This document shows positions 7,446 through 16,107 of a stretch of 62,297 bases of DNA, piece by piece; position 1 is the first letter of the stretch, and every line of letters begins with the position of its first letter. The stretch lies in assembly GCA_945879145.1 (NCBI GenBank), contig CAMCUZ010000010.1, positions 1-62,297 on the forward strand, in the 5' to 3' direction. Source of the stretch: an uncultured Mediterranea sp. Its GTDB lineage: Bacteria; Bacteroidota; Bacteroidia; Bacteroidales; Bacteroidaceae. A program made the position numbers and the translations under genes. Below the pieces are notes generated by a model. The model was not told the DNA's origin. It did no database searches and was given only the letters and a program-made list of their open reading frames with translations.

Positions 7446-7955
7446 ATGGTAAAATTTATTTTGCGTCAGAACAAGAACAACAAGAGTACAGCCTACGGCA
7501 AGTGGTACGCCTATCCTAAACCCGATGAGACGATGGACCTGGCAGCCCTGGCCAAGCACATGGAGGAGCACAACACGGGATTCAGCGAGGCGATGTGTAC
7601 CGGCGTGATGAAGGCCATGGTGAAGTGCATCAAGGAGCAGATCCTCGCCGGCAAAAACGTGAAGATCGACGACCTGGCCATCTTCTCCATCGGTCTGAAG
7701 AATCGCATGGGGGCTGACACCCCCGAGGAGTTCAGCGTGGCGACCAACATCGAGGGCGTGAAGCTGCGTGCCCGTGCCACGGGCATCTTGAGCAACGCGC
7801 AGCTCACCCTCTCGGCCAGCTTGAAGCGTGCTACCAGCATCTTGGGAAGCACCACCAGCGGTGGTAGTACCTCTACCGGTGGCAGTGACAACCAAGGCGG
7901 TGGCGCTCCAGGTGGCGAAACCGGTGGCAGCGGCAGCGATGCGGATATTGAGTAA
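7446..7955 (+). CDS. HU-like (HU_rel/HU-HIG type) DNA-binding protein
   Basis: 169 residues. The first 125 follow the histone-like HU fold of the Bacteroidota-specific family (MVKFILRQNKNN start; LAKHMEEHNTGFSEAM; GKNVKIDDLAIFSIGLKNR). The C-terminal about 35 residues are a Gly/Ser/Thr-rich tail (GGSTSTGGSDNQGGGAPGGE), probably disordered. Proteins of this type bind DNA without strong sequence preference and usually sit next to DUF4248 and smalltalk genes, as here. It has its own -7 element. A role in packaging or replicating the cassette's DNA is inference. Confidence 0.85.
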   Translation: MVKFILRQNKNNKSTAYGKWYAYPKPDETMDLAALAKHMEEHNTGFSEAMCTGVMKAMVKCIKEQILAGKNVKIDDLAIFSIGLKNRMGADTPEEFSVATNIEGVKLRARATGILSNAQLTLSASLKRATSILGSTTSGGSTSTGGSDNQGGGAPGGETGGSGSDADIE

Positions 7956-8026
7956 ACAGAGCGGCCGATGGGGTGCCACTGCAAGCCATCGGCCGTTTAT
8001 TCACGAACTAATCTTCTTTTGAAATT

Positions 8027-8131
8027 ATGACACCAGAGAATAAGAAAAAGTTAATCAAGGTGGTATGGAACCTGCTGACCTCACTGATTACGGCTATTGG
8101 TACTGCCTTGGGTGTAAGTAGCTGTTTCTAA
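8027..8131 (+). CDS. Smalltalk-family peptide (34 residues)
   Basis: ATG at 8027 gives MTPENKKKLIKVVWNLLTSL followed by ITAIGTALGVSSCF and TAA. The length, the Lys-rich start, the hydrophobic core and the terminal Cys match the small Bacteroides proteins named smalltalk that lie downstream of HU-like genes. The whole product resembles a lipoprotein signal peptide: positive N-region, hydrophobic h-region, then VSSC as a lipobox-like site with one residue after Cys. It could therefore be a membrane-bound lipopeptide or the source of a released peptide (inference). It is 71 bp downstream of the HU gene and ends 25 bp before the convergent truA stop. Confidence 0.85.
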   Translation: MTPENKKKLIKVVWNLLTSLITAIGTALGVSSCF

Positions 8132-8155
8132 GCAGGCTGACTGAGCTGCCGGCGG

Positions 8156-8905
8156 CTACTGAAACAGCTCGTCGGGGTAGCCCACGTCAATGAGGAAGAG
8201 GGCTTCGCCAGGAACCGAGGTGCCCGCACTGCAGCGGTCGCGCTTCAGGATGATCTGGTTGAAGCCCTCTATGCTCAGCTTACCTTGACCCACCTGCAGC
8301 AGCGTGCCTACGATGGCTCGCACCATGTTGCGCAGAAAGCGGTCGGCTTGGATGGTGAAGCACCAGGTGGTGGCATCTACCGGGGTCCACGCGGCCTGCA
8401 TCACGCGGCAGTTGTTGGTCTTGACATCGGTGTGGAGTTTGCTGAAGCTGGTGAAGTCGGTGTGGAGCAGCAGCTGACTGGCGGCGTGGTTCATGGCCTC
8501 GAAGTCGGGTGTACGAAACAGACGGTAGCTGTAGCGGCGGTTGAAGGGGCTCTTGCTGGTGCTCACGTAGTAGGCGTAGGTGCGGTAGGTGGCATCGAAG
8601 CGGGCATGGGCCTCGGGGCGTACGGGCACGACGCGATAGACGGCTACGTCGGGCGGTAGCAGGCGGTTGAGCTTGTCGGTGAGCAGCGTCGTGTCGAGTG
8701 GGGCGTCGGCATCGAAGTGGGCCACCATCAGCCGGGCATGTACGCCAGCATCGGTACGGCCGGCACCAGTCACCTCCACAGGTCGGCGCAGCAACGTGCT
8801 GAGGGCCTGCATGAGCACCTCCTGCACACTGCTGCCATTGGGCTGAATCTGCCAGCCGTGGTAGGCCGAGCCGTCGTAACAGAGGTAGATAAAGTAGCGT
8901 TGCAT
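8156..8905 (-). CDS. truA: tRNA pseudouridine(38-40) synthase TruA
   Basis: 249 residues, the normal size. GRTDAGVHA contains the catalytic Asp at residue 52. The start [20 protein letters not shown] and the later [19 protein letters not shown] are TruA signatures. It isomerises uridines 38-40 of the anticodon arm in many tRNAs. It lies 25 bp downstream of the DUF5715 lipoprotein gene on the same strand, and a few genes further upstream is another tRNA modification gene, miaA. Confidence 0.96.
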   Translation of the reverse strand: MQRYFIYLCYDGSAYHGWQIQPNGSSVQEVLMQALSTLLRRPVEVTGAGRTDAGVHARLMVAHFDADAPLDTTLLTDKLNRLLPPDVAVYRVVPVRPEAHARFDATYRTYAYYVSTSKSPFNRRYSYRLFRTPDFEAMNHAASQLLLHTDFTSFSKLHTDVKTNNCRVMQAAWTPVDATTWCFTIQADRFLRNMVRAIVGTLLQVGQGKLSIEGFNQIILKRDRCSAGTSVPGEALFLIDVGYPDELFQ

Positions 8906-8930
8906 AGCGGTAGGGGTTGATGGGTGTGGG

Positions 8931-9617
8931 TTACTCCTTCATGCGGGTGGTGATGTGGAAGCAGCCCTGCTTGAGCTCATACTTCACGTAGCAGCGACCC
9001 GCCTGCTTGAGGTCGCGAAGCACCTCGCTGAGCACCATCTTGAGTGTGTCGGCATTGACGTCCTGTAGCGGGCGTCCATCCTCATCCTCCACCTTCTCAA
9101 ACCGTTTCCAGCTCACGTCGAACGTGGTGCCGTAGGCATGGGCTGAGTTATCTGAGGCATTACCGTTGCTGCGGCGCAGGCGTTTCACGTCGTGTTGCGT
9201 GCGCAGTACAGAGGTGACGATGATGCGGTTGGGGTTGAGGCCCTTATTGGCGCACGAGTCGAGAAAGTTGATGCCAATGGAGTCAAGCAGCCGGGCAGCA
9301 CCAGGGATGACGTAGGGGATGGAGTGGGTGAGTGAATCGACGCTATAGAAGGCATTGCTGCCAATCAGGCAGAGTTGCTCCTTCATCGCTTCAGCTGCGG
9401 TGCGGTCGGCCAGGGGTGCGATGCCGATGGCGCGTGCCGTCTGCAGGTGGACTTCGTTGAGGTCATTGAAGGTGCGTTTGTAGCTCACCACCCCCCGAAT
9501 ATTACGAGGTGAGTTCATCTTCATGCTCATGTCTTTTTTACAGCTGGCCAGGGCCGTAAGCGTCAGCAGCCCCATCACCAGCAAAGGTAACAATCGTTTG
9601 TTCATTATTTTATTCAA
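8931..9617 (-). CDS. DUF5715 family lipoprotein, M15-peptidase-like fold
   Basis: 228 residues with a lipoprotein signal ([10 protein letters not shown], Cys at about 26). The motif [13 protein letters not shown] near residue 160 corresponds to the SxHxxGxxxD zinc site of M15/LAS peptidases, and CFHITTR at the end may supply another His. This suggests a cell-wall D,D- or L,D-peptidase or a related zinc-binding lipoprotein in the periplasm. Activity is not proven. It precedes truA by 25 bp on the same strand. Confidence 0.8.
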   Translation of the reverse strand: MNKIMNKRLLPLLVMGLLTLTALASCKKDMSMKMNSPRNIRGVVSYKRTFNDLNEVHLQTARAIGIAPLADRTAAEAMKEQLCLIGSNAFYSVDSLTHSIPYVIPGAARLLDSIGINFLDSCANKGLNPNRIIVTSVLRTQHDVKRLRRSNGNASDNSAHAYGTTFDVSWKRFEKVEDEDGRPLQDVNADTLKMVLSEVLRDLKQAGRCYVKYELKQGCFHITTRMKE

Positions 9618-9680
9618 TTTAAAATTTAAAACTAATGTCCAAAAACTAAAAACTAATGTCCAATATACTAATGACGTACT

Positions 9681-9708
9681 TGTAGGGGCGGAAAATTTTC
9701 CGCCCTAA
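9681..9708. repeat. Dispersed palindrome, AAAATTTT subtype
   Basis: TGTAGGGGCGGAAAA followed by TTTTCCGCCC, closely matching the perfect 30-bp palindrome at 17434-17463 but with the right arm cut short by CTAATCAC. It lies upstream of the DUF5715 gene in a non-coding spacer. Confidence 0.8.
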
Positions 9709-9726
9709 TCACACCCAGATAGGTGT

Positions 9727-9803
9727 ATTCGTTTTGTTATTCGTTTTGTTATTCGTTGCGCTGTTCGTTGCGGTATTCGGGCGCAAAATATTGCGCCCCT
9801 ACA
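9727..9803 (+). repeat. 12-bp tandem repeats ending in a GGGCGCAA palindrome
   Basis: ATTCGTTTTGTT at 9727 and 9739, ATTCGTTGCGCT at 9751, GTTCGTTGCGGT at 9763, then ATTCGGGCGCAAAATATTG and CGCCCCTACA to 9803. The last part repeats the palindrome seen at 6985-7004 with the same left flank. Confidence 0.8.
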
Positions 9804-9812
9804 GGTGAATCT

Positions 9813-9840
9813 GGGGTCACGGGTTCTAATCCTGTGCGCA
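9813..9840 (+). other. tRNA T-arm-like fragment
   Basis: GGGGTCACGGGTTCTAATCC followed by TGTGCGCA has a 5-bp T-stem (ACGGG/CCTGT with one G-U) around TTCTAAT, like the 3' part of a tRNA. No acceptor, D or anticodon arm precedes it, since the upstream bases are tandem repeats. It may be a leftover of an integration site or chance. Confidence 0.35.
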
Positions 9841-9848
9841 CAGGTGAA

Positions 9849-10772
9849 TCACTCCTCCAGGTCAATCCAGTGGATGTCGGGGTCGCGTTTGAACCAGGTC
9901 ATCTGTTTGCGGGAGTAGATGCGGCTATTTTGCTGAATCTTGGCCATGGCCTCGGATAGACTCCATTCGCCGTCGAGGTAGCGGAACATCTCTTTGTAAC
10001 CCACCGTGTTGAGGGCGTTGAGGTGGCGGTAGGGCATCACCCGACGCGCCTCTTCCACCAGCCCCTGCTCCACCATCTGCTCCACGCGCTGGTTGATGCG
10101 GCGGTAGAGCGCCTCGCGTTCGCGGCGCAGACCCACCTTGATGATGCGAAAGGGGCGCTGCTTGACCGATGCGGTGCGGAAGCTGCTGTAGGGACGTCCC
10201 GTCATGTAGCAGATCTCCAGCGCATGGATGACGCGCTTGGGGTTCTTCAGGTCCACGGTGCGGTAGTAGTCGGGGTCGAGCAGACGCAGCTCGTCGCTGA
10301 GGCGGTCGAGTCCTTCAGCCTGGTAGCGGTCTAGCAGCATGCGGCGCGTCTCCTCATCCACGGTGGGGATGTCGTCAATCCCCTTGCAGACGGCATCGAT
10401 GTACATCATCGAACCGCCGGTGAGCAACACGGTGTGGTGGGTGGTGAAGAGATCGTGGAGCAGCTTCAGCACCTCCTCTTCGTAGCGGGCGGCGCTGTAG
10501 TAGTCCGTGAGCTGCAGGGTGCCCACCAGGTAGTGCTTGACGCGGGCCAGCTGTTGGGGGGTGGGGGCAGCAGTGCCAATGGGCAGGTCGGCATAGAGTT
10601 GCCGTGAGTCGGCTGAGATGATGGGGGTGCACAACCGCTCAGCCAGCTGCAGGCTGAGCTCCGTTTTTCCCACGCCTGTAGGTCCTACCAGGACGAGCAG
10701 GGTGGGGCGGTGGCTCTCCGCTTCAGCTGGCTGAGCAAGCAGGGTCAGGATACGGTCAATAACGGTCGTCAT
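9849..10772 (-). CDS. miaA: tRNA dimethylallyltransferase MiaA, copy 1
   Basis: 307 residues from the chosen start [12 protein letters not shown] (10772). A longer in-frame start at 10895 would overlap the upstream gene and encode low-complexity sequence. P-loop GPTGVGKT, substrate loop [32 protein letters not shown] and the C-terminal [12 protein letters not shown] and [12 protein letters not shown] are the canonical MiaA motifs. It adds the dimethylallyl group to A37 of tRNAs reading UNN codons. The start overlaps the PRiA4_ORF3 gene by 17 bp. A divergent second copy is at 61126-62049. Confidence 0.95.
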   Translation of the reverse strand: MTTVIDRILTLLAQPAEAESHRPTLLVLVGPTGVGKTELSLQLAERLCTPIISADSRQLYADLPIGTAAPTPQQLARVKHYLVGTLQLTDYYSAARYEEEVLKLLHDLFTTHHTVLLTGGSMMYIDAVCKGIDDIPTVDEETRRMLLDRYQAEGLDRLSDELRLLDPDYYRTVDLKNPKRVIHALEICYMTGRPYSSFRTASVKQRPFRIIKVGLRREREALYRRINQRVEQMVEQGLVEEARRVMPYRHLNALNTVGYKEMFRYLDGEWSLSEAMAKIQQNSRIYSRKQMTWFKRDPDIHWIDLEE

Positions 10773-11313
10773 CGTAGGGGTTACCTGTGTCGCCAAGGCC
10801 TTCAAAGCCCTCGCTGTCGAGGTCCTCCATGTCGTAGTCCTGGTCGCCGTAGAAGTTCTCATCCAGGTCGAGCCCGGCAGCGACTTTGTTCTCAAACTCC
10901 TCGAAGTCCACCTCCTGTGCGGGCGGTTCGCCCTCGCTGTGGGTACACTTGGCGCCCTTGATGTGCTTGCCGGTGATGATTTCGGTCAGTTCGATGAAGA
11001 AGCAGCGCTCCGTCATGTAGTCGAACACGTAGAGCAGCTTTTGCTTTTCGTCCTCCACCAGTTCGCTGATGGTGGTCTCCTTCATCACCCAGCTATCTAC
11101 TTCGGGATTATCGTCCATCTCTTCGAGTGTAATCTCTTTTTCCTTTTCCCAGTCCTCGTCGCAGATAAAGAACGAGGTCATCTGGTTGTCTTTGAAATTC
11201 ACCGATTTCAGGATGGCCTGATGGAAGTCAAAGAAGGTGGCATCAGGGTCGATCTGAATCTCACGCATGAAGCCTTCTGCTTCGTCGGAGATAAGGGTAA
11301 AACGGTATATCAT
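10756..11313 (-). CDS. PRiA4_ORF3 (IS1096 passenger TnpR) domain protein
   Basis: 185 residues. The N-terminal about 130 ([20 protein letters not shown] ... [13 protein letters not shown] ... [20 protein letters not shown]) match the plasmid pRiA4b ORF-3-like family. The last 40 residues are an acidic Asp/Glu/Tyr-rich tail ([18 protein letters not shown]). Despite the family name it shows no recombinase motif. It sits between lpxA and miaA, 33 bp below lpxA and overlapping miaA, so it is probably co-expressed with lipid A genes. Function unknown. Confidence 0.8.
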   Translation of the reverse strand: MIYRFTLISDEAEGFMREIQIDPDATFFDFHQAILKSVNFKDNQMTSFFICDEDWEKEKEITLEEMDDNPEVDSWVMKETTISELVEDEKQKLLYVFDYMTERCFFIELTEIITGKHIKGAKCTHSEGEPPAQEVDFEEFENKVAAGLDLDENFYGDQDYDMEDLDSEGFEGLGDTGNPYDDDRY

Positions 11314-11346
11314 TGTTTGTTTTTTGTTTATTGTTGGTTTCTTTCT

Positions 11347-12123
11347 TTATTTTCCTCCCGGTATGATGCCTCGTTGGGACGAACGGATGAACTCGACGAT
11401 GTAGCTGATCTCGGGGGTCATCTCCATCTCAGCTTCGATTTTGGCCAGGGCGTTGGTGATGTTGAGGTCGCTCTGGTAGATGATGCGGTAGGCGTTGTGG
11501 ATCTGCTCGATGGTCTCGTTGCTGAAGCCACGGCGGCGCAGGCCTACGATGTTGATGCCGGCGTAGCAGATGGGCTCGCGGCCGGCGATGATGTAGGGGG
11601 GCACGTCTTTGCTGAAGCGGCAGCCACCCTGGATCATGCCGTAGCCACCCACGCGGCAGAACTGGTGCATCAGTACGCTGGCACTGATGATGGAGTTGTC
11701 GTCTATGACGATTTCACCAGCCATCTTGGTGCTGTTGCCGATGATGCAGCCGTTGCCGATGCGGGCGTCGTGGGCCACGTGTACGCCCTCCATCAGGAGG
11801 TTGTTGTTGCCCACCACGGTCTTGCCTTTGGCGGCAGTACCGCGGTTGATGGTGACGTTCTCGCGAATCAGGTTGTTGTCGCCCACCTCGGCTGTGGTCT
11901 CTTCGCCACGGAACTTGAGGTCTTGGGGGATGGCACCGATGACGGCACCCGGGAAGATGGTGTTACCCTGGCCGATACGCGAGCCATAGAGTATCTTGGC
12001 TCCCGACATGATCTTGTTGTTGTCGCCGATCACCACGTTGCGGTCGATGAAGACGAAAGGGGCGATCTCTACGTTCTGACCGATCTGTGCTTCGGGGTCG
12101 ATGTATGCTAATGGACTAATCAT
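11347..12123 (-). CDS. lpxA: Acyl-ACP--UDP-N-acetylglucosamine O-acyltransferase LpxA
   Basis: 258 residues, typical length. Left-handed beta-helix hexapeptide repeats run through residues 1-190 (YIDPEAQIGQNVEIAPFVFI ... VIGAIPQD, with MEGVHVAHDARIG around the catalytic His). It catalyses the first step of lipid A synthesis. It follows lpxC-fabZ by 45 bp in an lpxD-lpxC/fabZ-lpxA order usual in Bacteroidota. Confidence 0.96.
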   Translation of the reverse strand: MISPLAYIDPEAQIGQNVEIAPFVFIDRNVVIGDNNKIMSGAKILYGSRIGQGNTIFPGAVIGAIPQDLKFRGEETTAEVGDNNLIRENVTINRGTAAKGKTVVGNNNLLMEGVHVAHDARIGNGCIIGNSTKMAGEIVIDDNSIISASVLMHQFCRVGGYGMIQGGCRFSKDVPPYIIAGREPICYAGINIVGLRRRGFSNETIEQIHNAYRIIYQSDLNITNALAKIEAEMEMTPEISYIVEFIRSSQRGIIPGGK

Positions 12124-12168
12124 ATACCTTATTATAATTATATAGGGGAATGGGGTTTGCCTTGCGGA

Positions 12169-13554
12169 TTACTTATTCTTGACAATCTGTGCGGTGAACT
12201 CGGCTTCGCACACCACTTTCTCGCCAACGAAGACGTAGCCCTTCATCGAAGAGATGCCGCGGCGTATCGGGGCCAGCAGCTCCACACGGAAGATGAGCGT
12301 GTCGCCGGGCACCACCTTCTGGCGGAACTTGACGCCGTCGATCTTCAGGAAGTAGGTGGAGTAGCGTTCGGGATCATCCACGGAGTTGAGCACCAGCAGT
12401 CCACCGGTCTGCGCCATGGCCTCAATCTGAAGTACGCCGGGCATGACCGGCTCCTGGGGGAAGTGGCCCTGGAAGAAGGGTTCGTTGGCGGTGACATTCT
12501 TGATGCCCACGATGTAGTTGGCGCCAATCTCGATGACCTTGTCCACCAGCTGGAAGGGGTAGCGGTGGGGAAGCAGTTCGCGGATACGGTTCACGTCCAT
12601 CAGCGGTGCCCGGTTGATGTCATAGATGGGTGCCTGGATTTCGTGCAGGCGAATCTCTTTGCGCATCTGGCGGGCAAACTTGTTGTTGATGGTGTGGCCG
12701 GGTCGGGTGGCGATGATGCGTCCCTTGATGGGTTTGCCGATCAGGGCCAGGTCGCCCACGATGTCGAGCAGCTTGTGGCGGGCACATTCGTTGGGCCATA
12801 CCAGCGGTTTGTGGTTGATGTAGCCCAGCTGTTTGGCATCCATGTGGGGCACGCCCATCACGTCGGCCAGCTTGTCGTAGTTCTCCTGGCTCATCTCGCG
12901 TTCGTAGATGACGATGGCGTTGTCCAGGTCGCCGCCCTTGATGAGGCCAGCCTGCAGCAGGGGCTCAATCTCGCGCACGAAGACAAAGGTACGGCTGGCA
13001 GCCACCTCGGTGCCGAACTTCGACATCTCTTCGAGCGTGGCATACTGGTTGGGGATAATCTGTGAGTCGTAAGAAATCAGCACGTTCAGGCTGAACTGCT
13101 CGTCGGGCAGGACGATGATGCTCGAACCGCTCTTCTCATCGCGGAACTCAATCTTCTGCTTGATGATATAGAAGTCTTTGATGGCTTCCTGCTCTACGGT
13201 GCCTACGCGCTCAATCTCCTGCACGTAGTACTGCGCACTGCCATCGAGGATCGGGAACTCGGGTCCGTTCACTTCAATCAGACAGTTGTCGATGCCCAGG
13301 GCGTAAAGGGCCGCCATGCCATGTTCAATCGTGCTTACTTTCACGCCGCCGCGGGCTATCACCGTGCCACGGGTAGTCTCTACCACGTTGTCGGCCACAG
13401 CGTCAATCACGGGCTTTTCCTCCAGGTCGATGCGCCGGATTTTGTAGCCGTGGTTCTCGGGAGCGGGTCGGAAGGTCACCGTGAGGTTGAGCCCCGTATG
13501 GAGCCCTTTACCGCTCAGCGAGAAGCTTTCTTTCAGTGTTTTTTGTTTCAGCAT
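12169..13554 (-). CDS. lpxC: Bifunctional LpxC deacetylase - FabZ dehydratase
   Basis: 461 residues. Residues 1-300 are LpxC, with the zinc-site motifs STIEHGMAAL near the start and HKLLDIVGDLALIG further on. From about 315 a hot-dog FabZ domain follows (LLPHRYPFQLVDKVIE with the catalytic His, GHFPQEPVMPGVLQIEAMAQ with the Glu). The two activities are UDP-3-O-acyl-GlcNAc deacetylation and 3-hydroxyacyl-ACP dehydration. This fusion is characteristic of Bacteroidota and couples lipid A and fatty acid synthesis. It lies 16 bp downstream of lpxD. Confidence 0.97.
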   Translation of the reverse strand: MLKQKTLKESFSLSGKGLHTGLNLTVTFRPAPENHGYKIRRIDLEEKPVIDAVADNVVETTRGTVIARGGVKVSTIEHGMAALYALGIDNCLIEVNGPEFPILDGSAQYYVQEIERVGTVEQEAIKDFYIIKQKIEFRDEKSGSSIIVLPDEQFSLNVLISYDSQIIPNQYATLEEMSKFGTEVAASRTFVFVREIEPLLQAGLIKGGDLDNAIVIYEREMSQENYDKLADVMGVPHMDAKQLGYINHKPLVWPNECARHKLLDIVGDLALIGKPIKGRIIATRPGHTINNKFARQMRKEIRLHEIQAPIYDINRAPLMDVNRIRELLPHRYPFQLVDKVIEIGANYIVGIKNVTANEPFFQGHFPQEPVMPGVLQIEAMAQTGGLLVLNSVDDPERYSTYFLKIDGVKFRQKVVPGDTLIFRVELLAPIRRGISSMKGYVFVGEKVVCEAEFTAQIVKNK

Positions 13555-13570
13555 ATTGTTACTATTGTTG

Positions 13571-14629
13571 TTATTCTGTTTGATTCTTGCTCTCCTTCAG
13601 TGTCTCCTTGAGCTCGTCCAGCTCTTTGCGCAGGCGGTTCATCTCGAAGTAGATATCGGGCAACTTGCGGAATACCGACTGTGACTTGAAGTAGGGTTTC
13701 AGCTCCATCGGGGGGGTGCCTATCAGGCGGCTGCCCTCCTTCAGACTGCTCGGCACACCGCTCTGAGCGCCCAGATCCACGTGGTCGCCGATGCGGATAT
13801 GACCAGCGACTCCTACCTGACCGCCGAACATACACCATTCACCCACCTTGGTCGAACCGGCAATGCCCACTTGGGCGGCCATTACCGTGTGTGAACCGAT
13901 CTCGTCGTTGTGGGCTATCTGCACCAGGTTGTCGAGCTTCACGCCGCTGTGGATGACCGTGGCACCCATCGTGGCGCGGTCCACGCAGGTGTTGGCACCA
14001 ATCTCTACGTCGTCTTCCAGGATGGTGATGCCGATTTGGGGTATCTTTTCATACCCCTTCTCGGTGGGGGCAAAGCCGAAGCCGTCAGCACCGATCACCG
14101 AGCCTGCATGAAGGATGCAACGGTCGCCCACGCGGCAGTCGTGATAGACCGTGGCATGGGGGTAGAGGATGCAGTGGCTGCCCACCTTGGCGTTGCTCCC
14201 GATGCAAGCGTGGGGGTGCAGCTCAGTGCCTTCACCCACCTCAGCATAGTCGCCTACGCAGGCAAATGGGGCGATGTAGGCATCCTTGCCCACCTTGGCG
14301 GTAGGAGCTACGTAAGCCAGCGGGTCAATGCCGGTGCGCTTGGGGTGGCTCTGTTCGTAGAGCGTCATCAACTTGGCCAGGCACTCGTAGGCGTTGTCCA
14401 CCTTGATCAGCGTGGCGCTCACCTCATGCTCGGGCACGAAGTCCTTGTTGACCAGTACAATGCTGGCTTTTGTTTCATACAGGTAAGGGATATATTTCGG
14501 GTTTGACAGAAACGAAATGGCACCCGGCACGCCCTCTTCAATCTTGGCAAAGGTATGTACGGTAGCGTTCTCGTTGCCTACGATTTCTCCTTGAATCAAT
14601 GAGGCAATTTGTTTGGCACTAAACTCCAT
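13571..14629 (-). CDS. lpxD: UDP-3-O-(3-hydroxyacyl)glucosamine N-acyltransferase LpxD
   Basis: The protein begins [20 protein letters not shown] (start 14629 chosen; an in-frame ATG at 14641 adds MKKI). The N-terminal uridine-binding domain reaches about residue 100 (TFAKIEEG ... ISFLSNPKY). Hexapeptide beta-helix follows ([20 protein letters not shown] ... [12 protein letters not shown] with the catalytic His). A C-terminal helix ([20 protein letters not shown]) ends it. It acts after LpxC in lipid A synthesis and is the first lpx gene of this run. Confidence 0.95.
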   Translation of the reverse strand: MEFSAKQIASLIQGEIVGNENATVHTFAKIEEGVPGAISFLSNPKYIPYLYETKASIVLVNKDFVPEHEVSATLIKVDNAYECLAKLMTLYEQSHPKRTGIDPLAYVAPTAKVGKDAYIAPFACVGDYAEVGEGTELHPHACIGSNAKVGSHCILYPHATVYHDCRVGDRCILHAGSVIGADGFGFAPTEKGYEKIPQIGITILEDDVEIGANTCVDRATMGATVIHSGVKLDNLVQIAHNDEIGSHTVMAAQVGIAGSTKVGEWCMFGGQVGVAGHIRIGDHVDLGAQSGVPSSLKEGSRLIGTPPMELKPYFKSQSVFRKLPDIYFEMNRLRKELDELKETLKESKNQTE

Positions 14630-14721
14630 AATTTTCTTCATTTTACAATTTTCAATCTACAAATAACGCACTTTTTTTTCACATAACCTTAGTAATAATG
14701 AAAATTTTTTGAAACAATTGC

Positions 14722-15942
14722 TCAGCGTAGGTAGCACATGTAGTATTTCTTTACCTTTTTGGAGAGCAGCGAGATGTTGAGCATGTCGGATGCTTCGGCC
14801 ACTCCACGTATGGTGCCGTCGTTGTAGAGAATGTCGATGCTGTCGTCGGCAGGGTTGTACATGTTGCGCTCAATGCGCGAGGCTATCACCAGGTAATCAG
14901 CCTCCTCCAGGGGGATGTTCATCCGGGTGGCTATCTCTCTCTTTAATGTGCCAATACGCTCGGAATCAAACGGTTCGTTGCTTACTTCAACCTTGAATAT
15001 GAGGCGGTCCACCATGCCACGGCTCAACGTGCGGAGCACGCAGTCGGAGTGGTTGCACCATACCTTGAGCGAGGTCCAGATATCGTTGTCATCGAGCTGG
15101 ATAAACTGATTCAGACACTCGGGATTGCTCATGAATTGCTCCCGGTCGATGTCGTGATACAAGAAAAAACGGAGCGCAGGCGATGCAAACAGCTCTTCGC
15201 CCCGCAGGGCCAGTTCTTTGGCTCGGAGCAGGGTGCTGACCAGCATCTTCTCATAGGCCACCGAAGTCTTGTGCAGATAGACCTGCCAGTACATCAGGCG
15301 GCGCGAGGTGAGGAAGTTCTCGATGGAGTAGATGCCCTTGGCCTCCACCACCAAGTGGTCGTCGCGCACGTCGAGCATCTTGATGATGCGGGCCGAGCCG
15401 ATGTTGCCCTCTATCACCCCGGTGTAGTAGCTGTCGCGGCGCAGGTAGTCGAGCCGGTCCATGTCGAGCTGTCCGCTCACCAGCTGGTGGAGGAAGCGCT
15501 TATGGTATTCGTCCTTGAAAATCTGTATGGCCAGCGTGAGTCGTCCGTTCATCTCCTTGTTCATGCGCTCCATGAGCATCAGCGAAATCTCCTCATGACT
15601 CACTCCGCGCACGATGGAGTGCTCCAGGACGTGCGAGAAGGGGCCGTGGCCGATGTCATGCAGCAGGATAGCCGCTTTTACTGCTTCGGCCTCGCTCTCG
15701 AAGATGAAGTTGCCCTTGGCCGCCAGCTGCTGGATCGCTTCCTGCATCAGGTAGAAAGCGCCCAGCGAGTGCTGGAAGCGGGTATGCTGGGCCCCAGGAT
15801 AGACTACCGACGAGAGGCCCACCTGCTTGATGCGCGTGAGCCGCTGAAGCAACGGATGCTTCACCAGGTCGTAGATCAACCCCTTGGGGATGTTGATAAA
15901 CCCGAATACCGGGTCGTTGATGATTTTGCGTTCGTTTGACAT
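14722..15942 (-). CDS. HD-domain phosphohydrolase (dNTPase-like)
   Basis: 406 residues from MSNERKIINDPVFGFINIPK (15942). The ATG at 16026 would read through the promoter and is not used. HD signature: RFQHSLGAF ... LLHDIGHGPFSHVLEH, with further conserved ISGQLDMDRLDYL-type sequence (VSGQLDMDRLDYLRRDSYYT). This layout is that of the SAMHD1/dGTPase-like HD hydrolases, but the substrate is unknown. A TACCTTTG -7 element lies 20 bp upstream. The neighbouring lpxD starts 92 bp downstream and may be co-transcribed. Confidence 0.88.
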   Translation of the reverse strand: MSNERKIINDPVFGFINIPKGLIYDLVKHPLLQRLTRIKQVGLSSVVYPGAQHTRFQHSLGAFYLMQEAIQQLAAKGNFIFESEAEAVKAAILLHDIGHGPFSHVLEHSIVRGVSHEEISLMLMERMNKEMNGRLTLAIQIFKDEYHKRFLHQLVSGQLDMDRLDYLRRDSYYTGVIEGNIGSARIIKMLDVRDDHLVVEAKGIYSIENFLTSRRLMYWQVYLHKTSVAYEKMLVSTLLRAKELALRGEELFASPALRFFLYHDIDREQFMSNPECLNQFIQLDDNDIWTSLKVWCNHSDCVLRTLSRGMVDRLIFKVEVSNEPFDSERIGTLKREIATRMNIPLEEADYLVIASRIERNMYNPADDSIDILYNDGTIRGVAEASDMLNISLLSKKVKKYYMCYLR

Positions 15943-15961
15943 AAGCGAAAAAATTTGTCCG

Positions 15962-16018
15962 CAAAGGTAAATCATTTCTGCAAAACTACCAAAGGGATTG
16001 AAAAAAGCACTATCTTTG
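15962..16018. promoter_or_regulatory. Divergent promoter pair for HD hydrolase (minus) and serS (plus)
   Basis: Minus strand: TACCTTTG at 15962-15969, 20 bp from the HD start codon, which supports that start. Plus strand: TATCTTTG at 16011-16018, 90 bp before serS. Both fit TAnnTTTG. No clear -33 TTTG at the usual distance was found for either. Confidence 0.6.
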
Positions 16019-16107
16019 CCGCACATTTCTGAGTAGATGTGTCTCGCCCTGTGGGGAGTATGACGATTATTATAGAATAGATACTTACTAAATTAAGGAT
16101 AAACAAT

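Noticed and set aside
9813..9840. Complete tRNA gene
   Set aside because: Only a T-arm-like part is present; upstream bases are tandem repeats with no acceptor, D or anticodon arm.
9849..10895. 348-codon form of MiaA copy 1
   Set aside because: The extra 41 residues are Thr/Arg-rich and overlap the upstream acidic tail gene; MTTVID at 10772 is the natural start.
10939..12111. 390-codon plus-strand frame opposite lpxA and the PRiA4_ORF3 gene
   Set aside because: Antisense to two clear genes, low-complexity composition, no start context.
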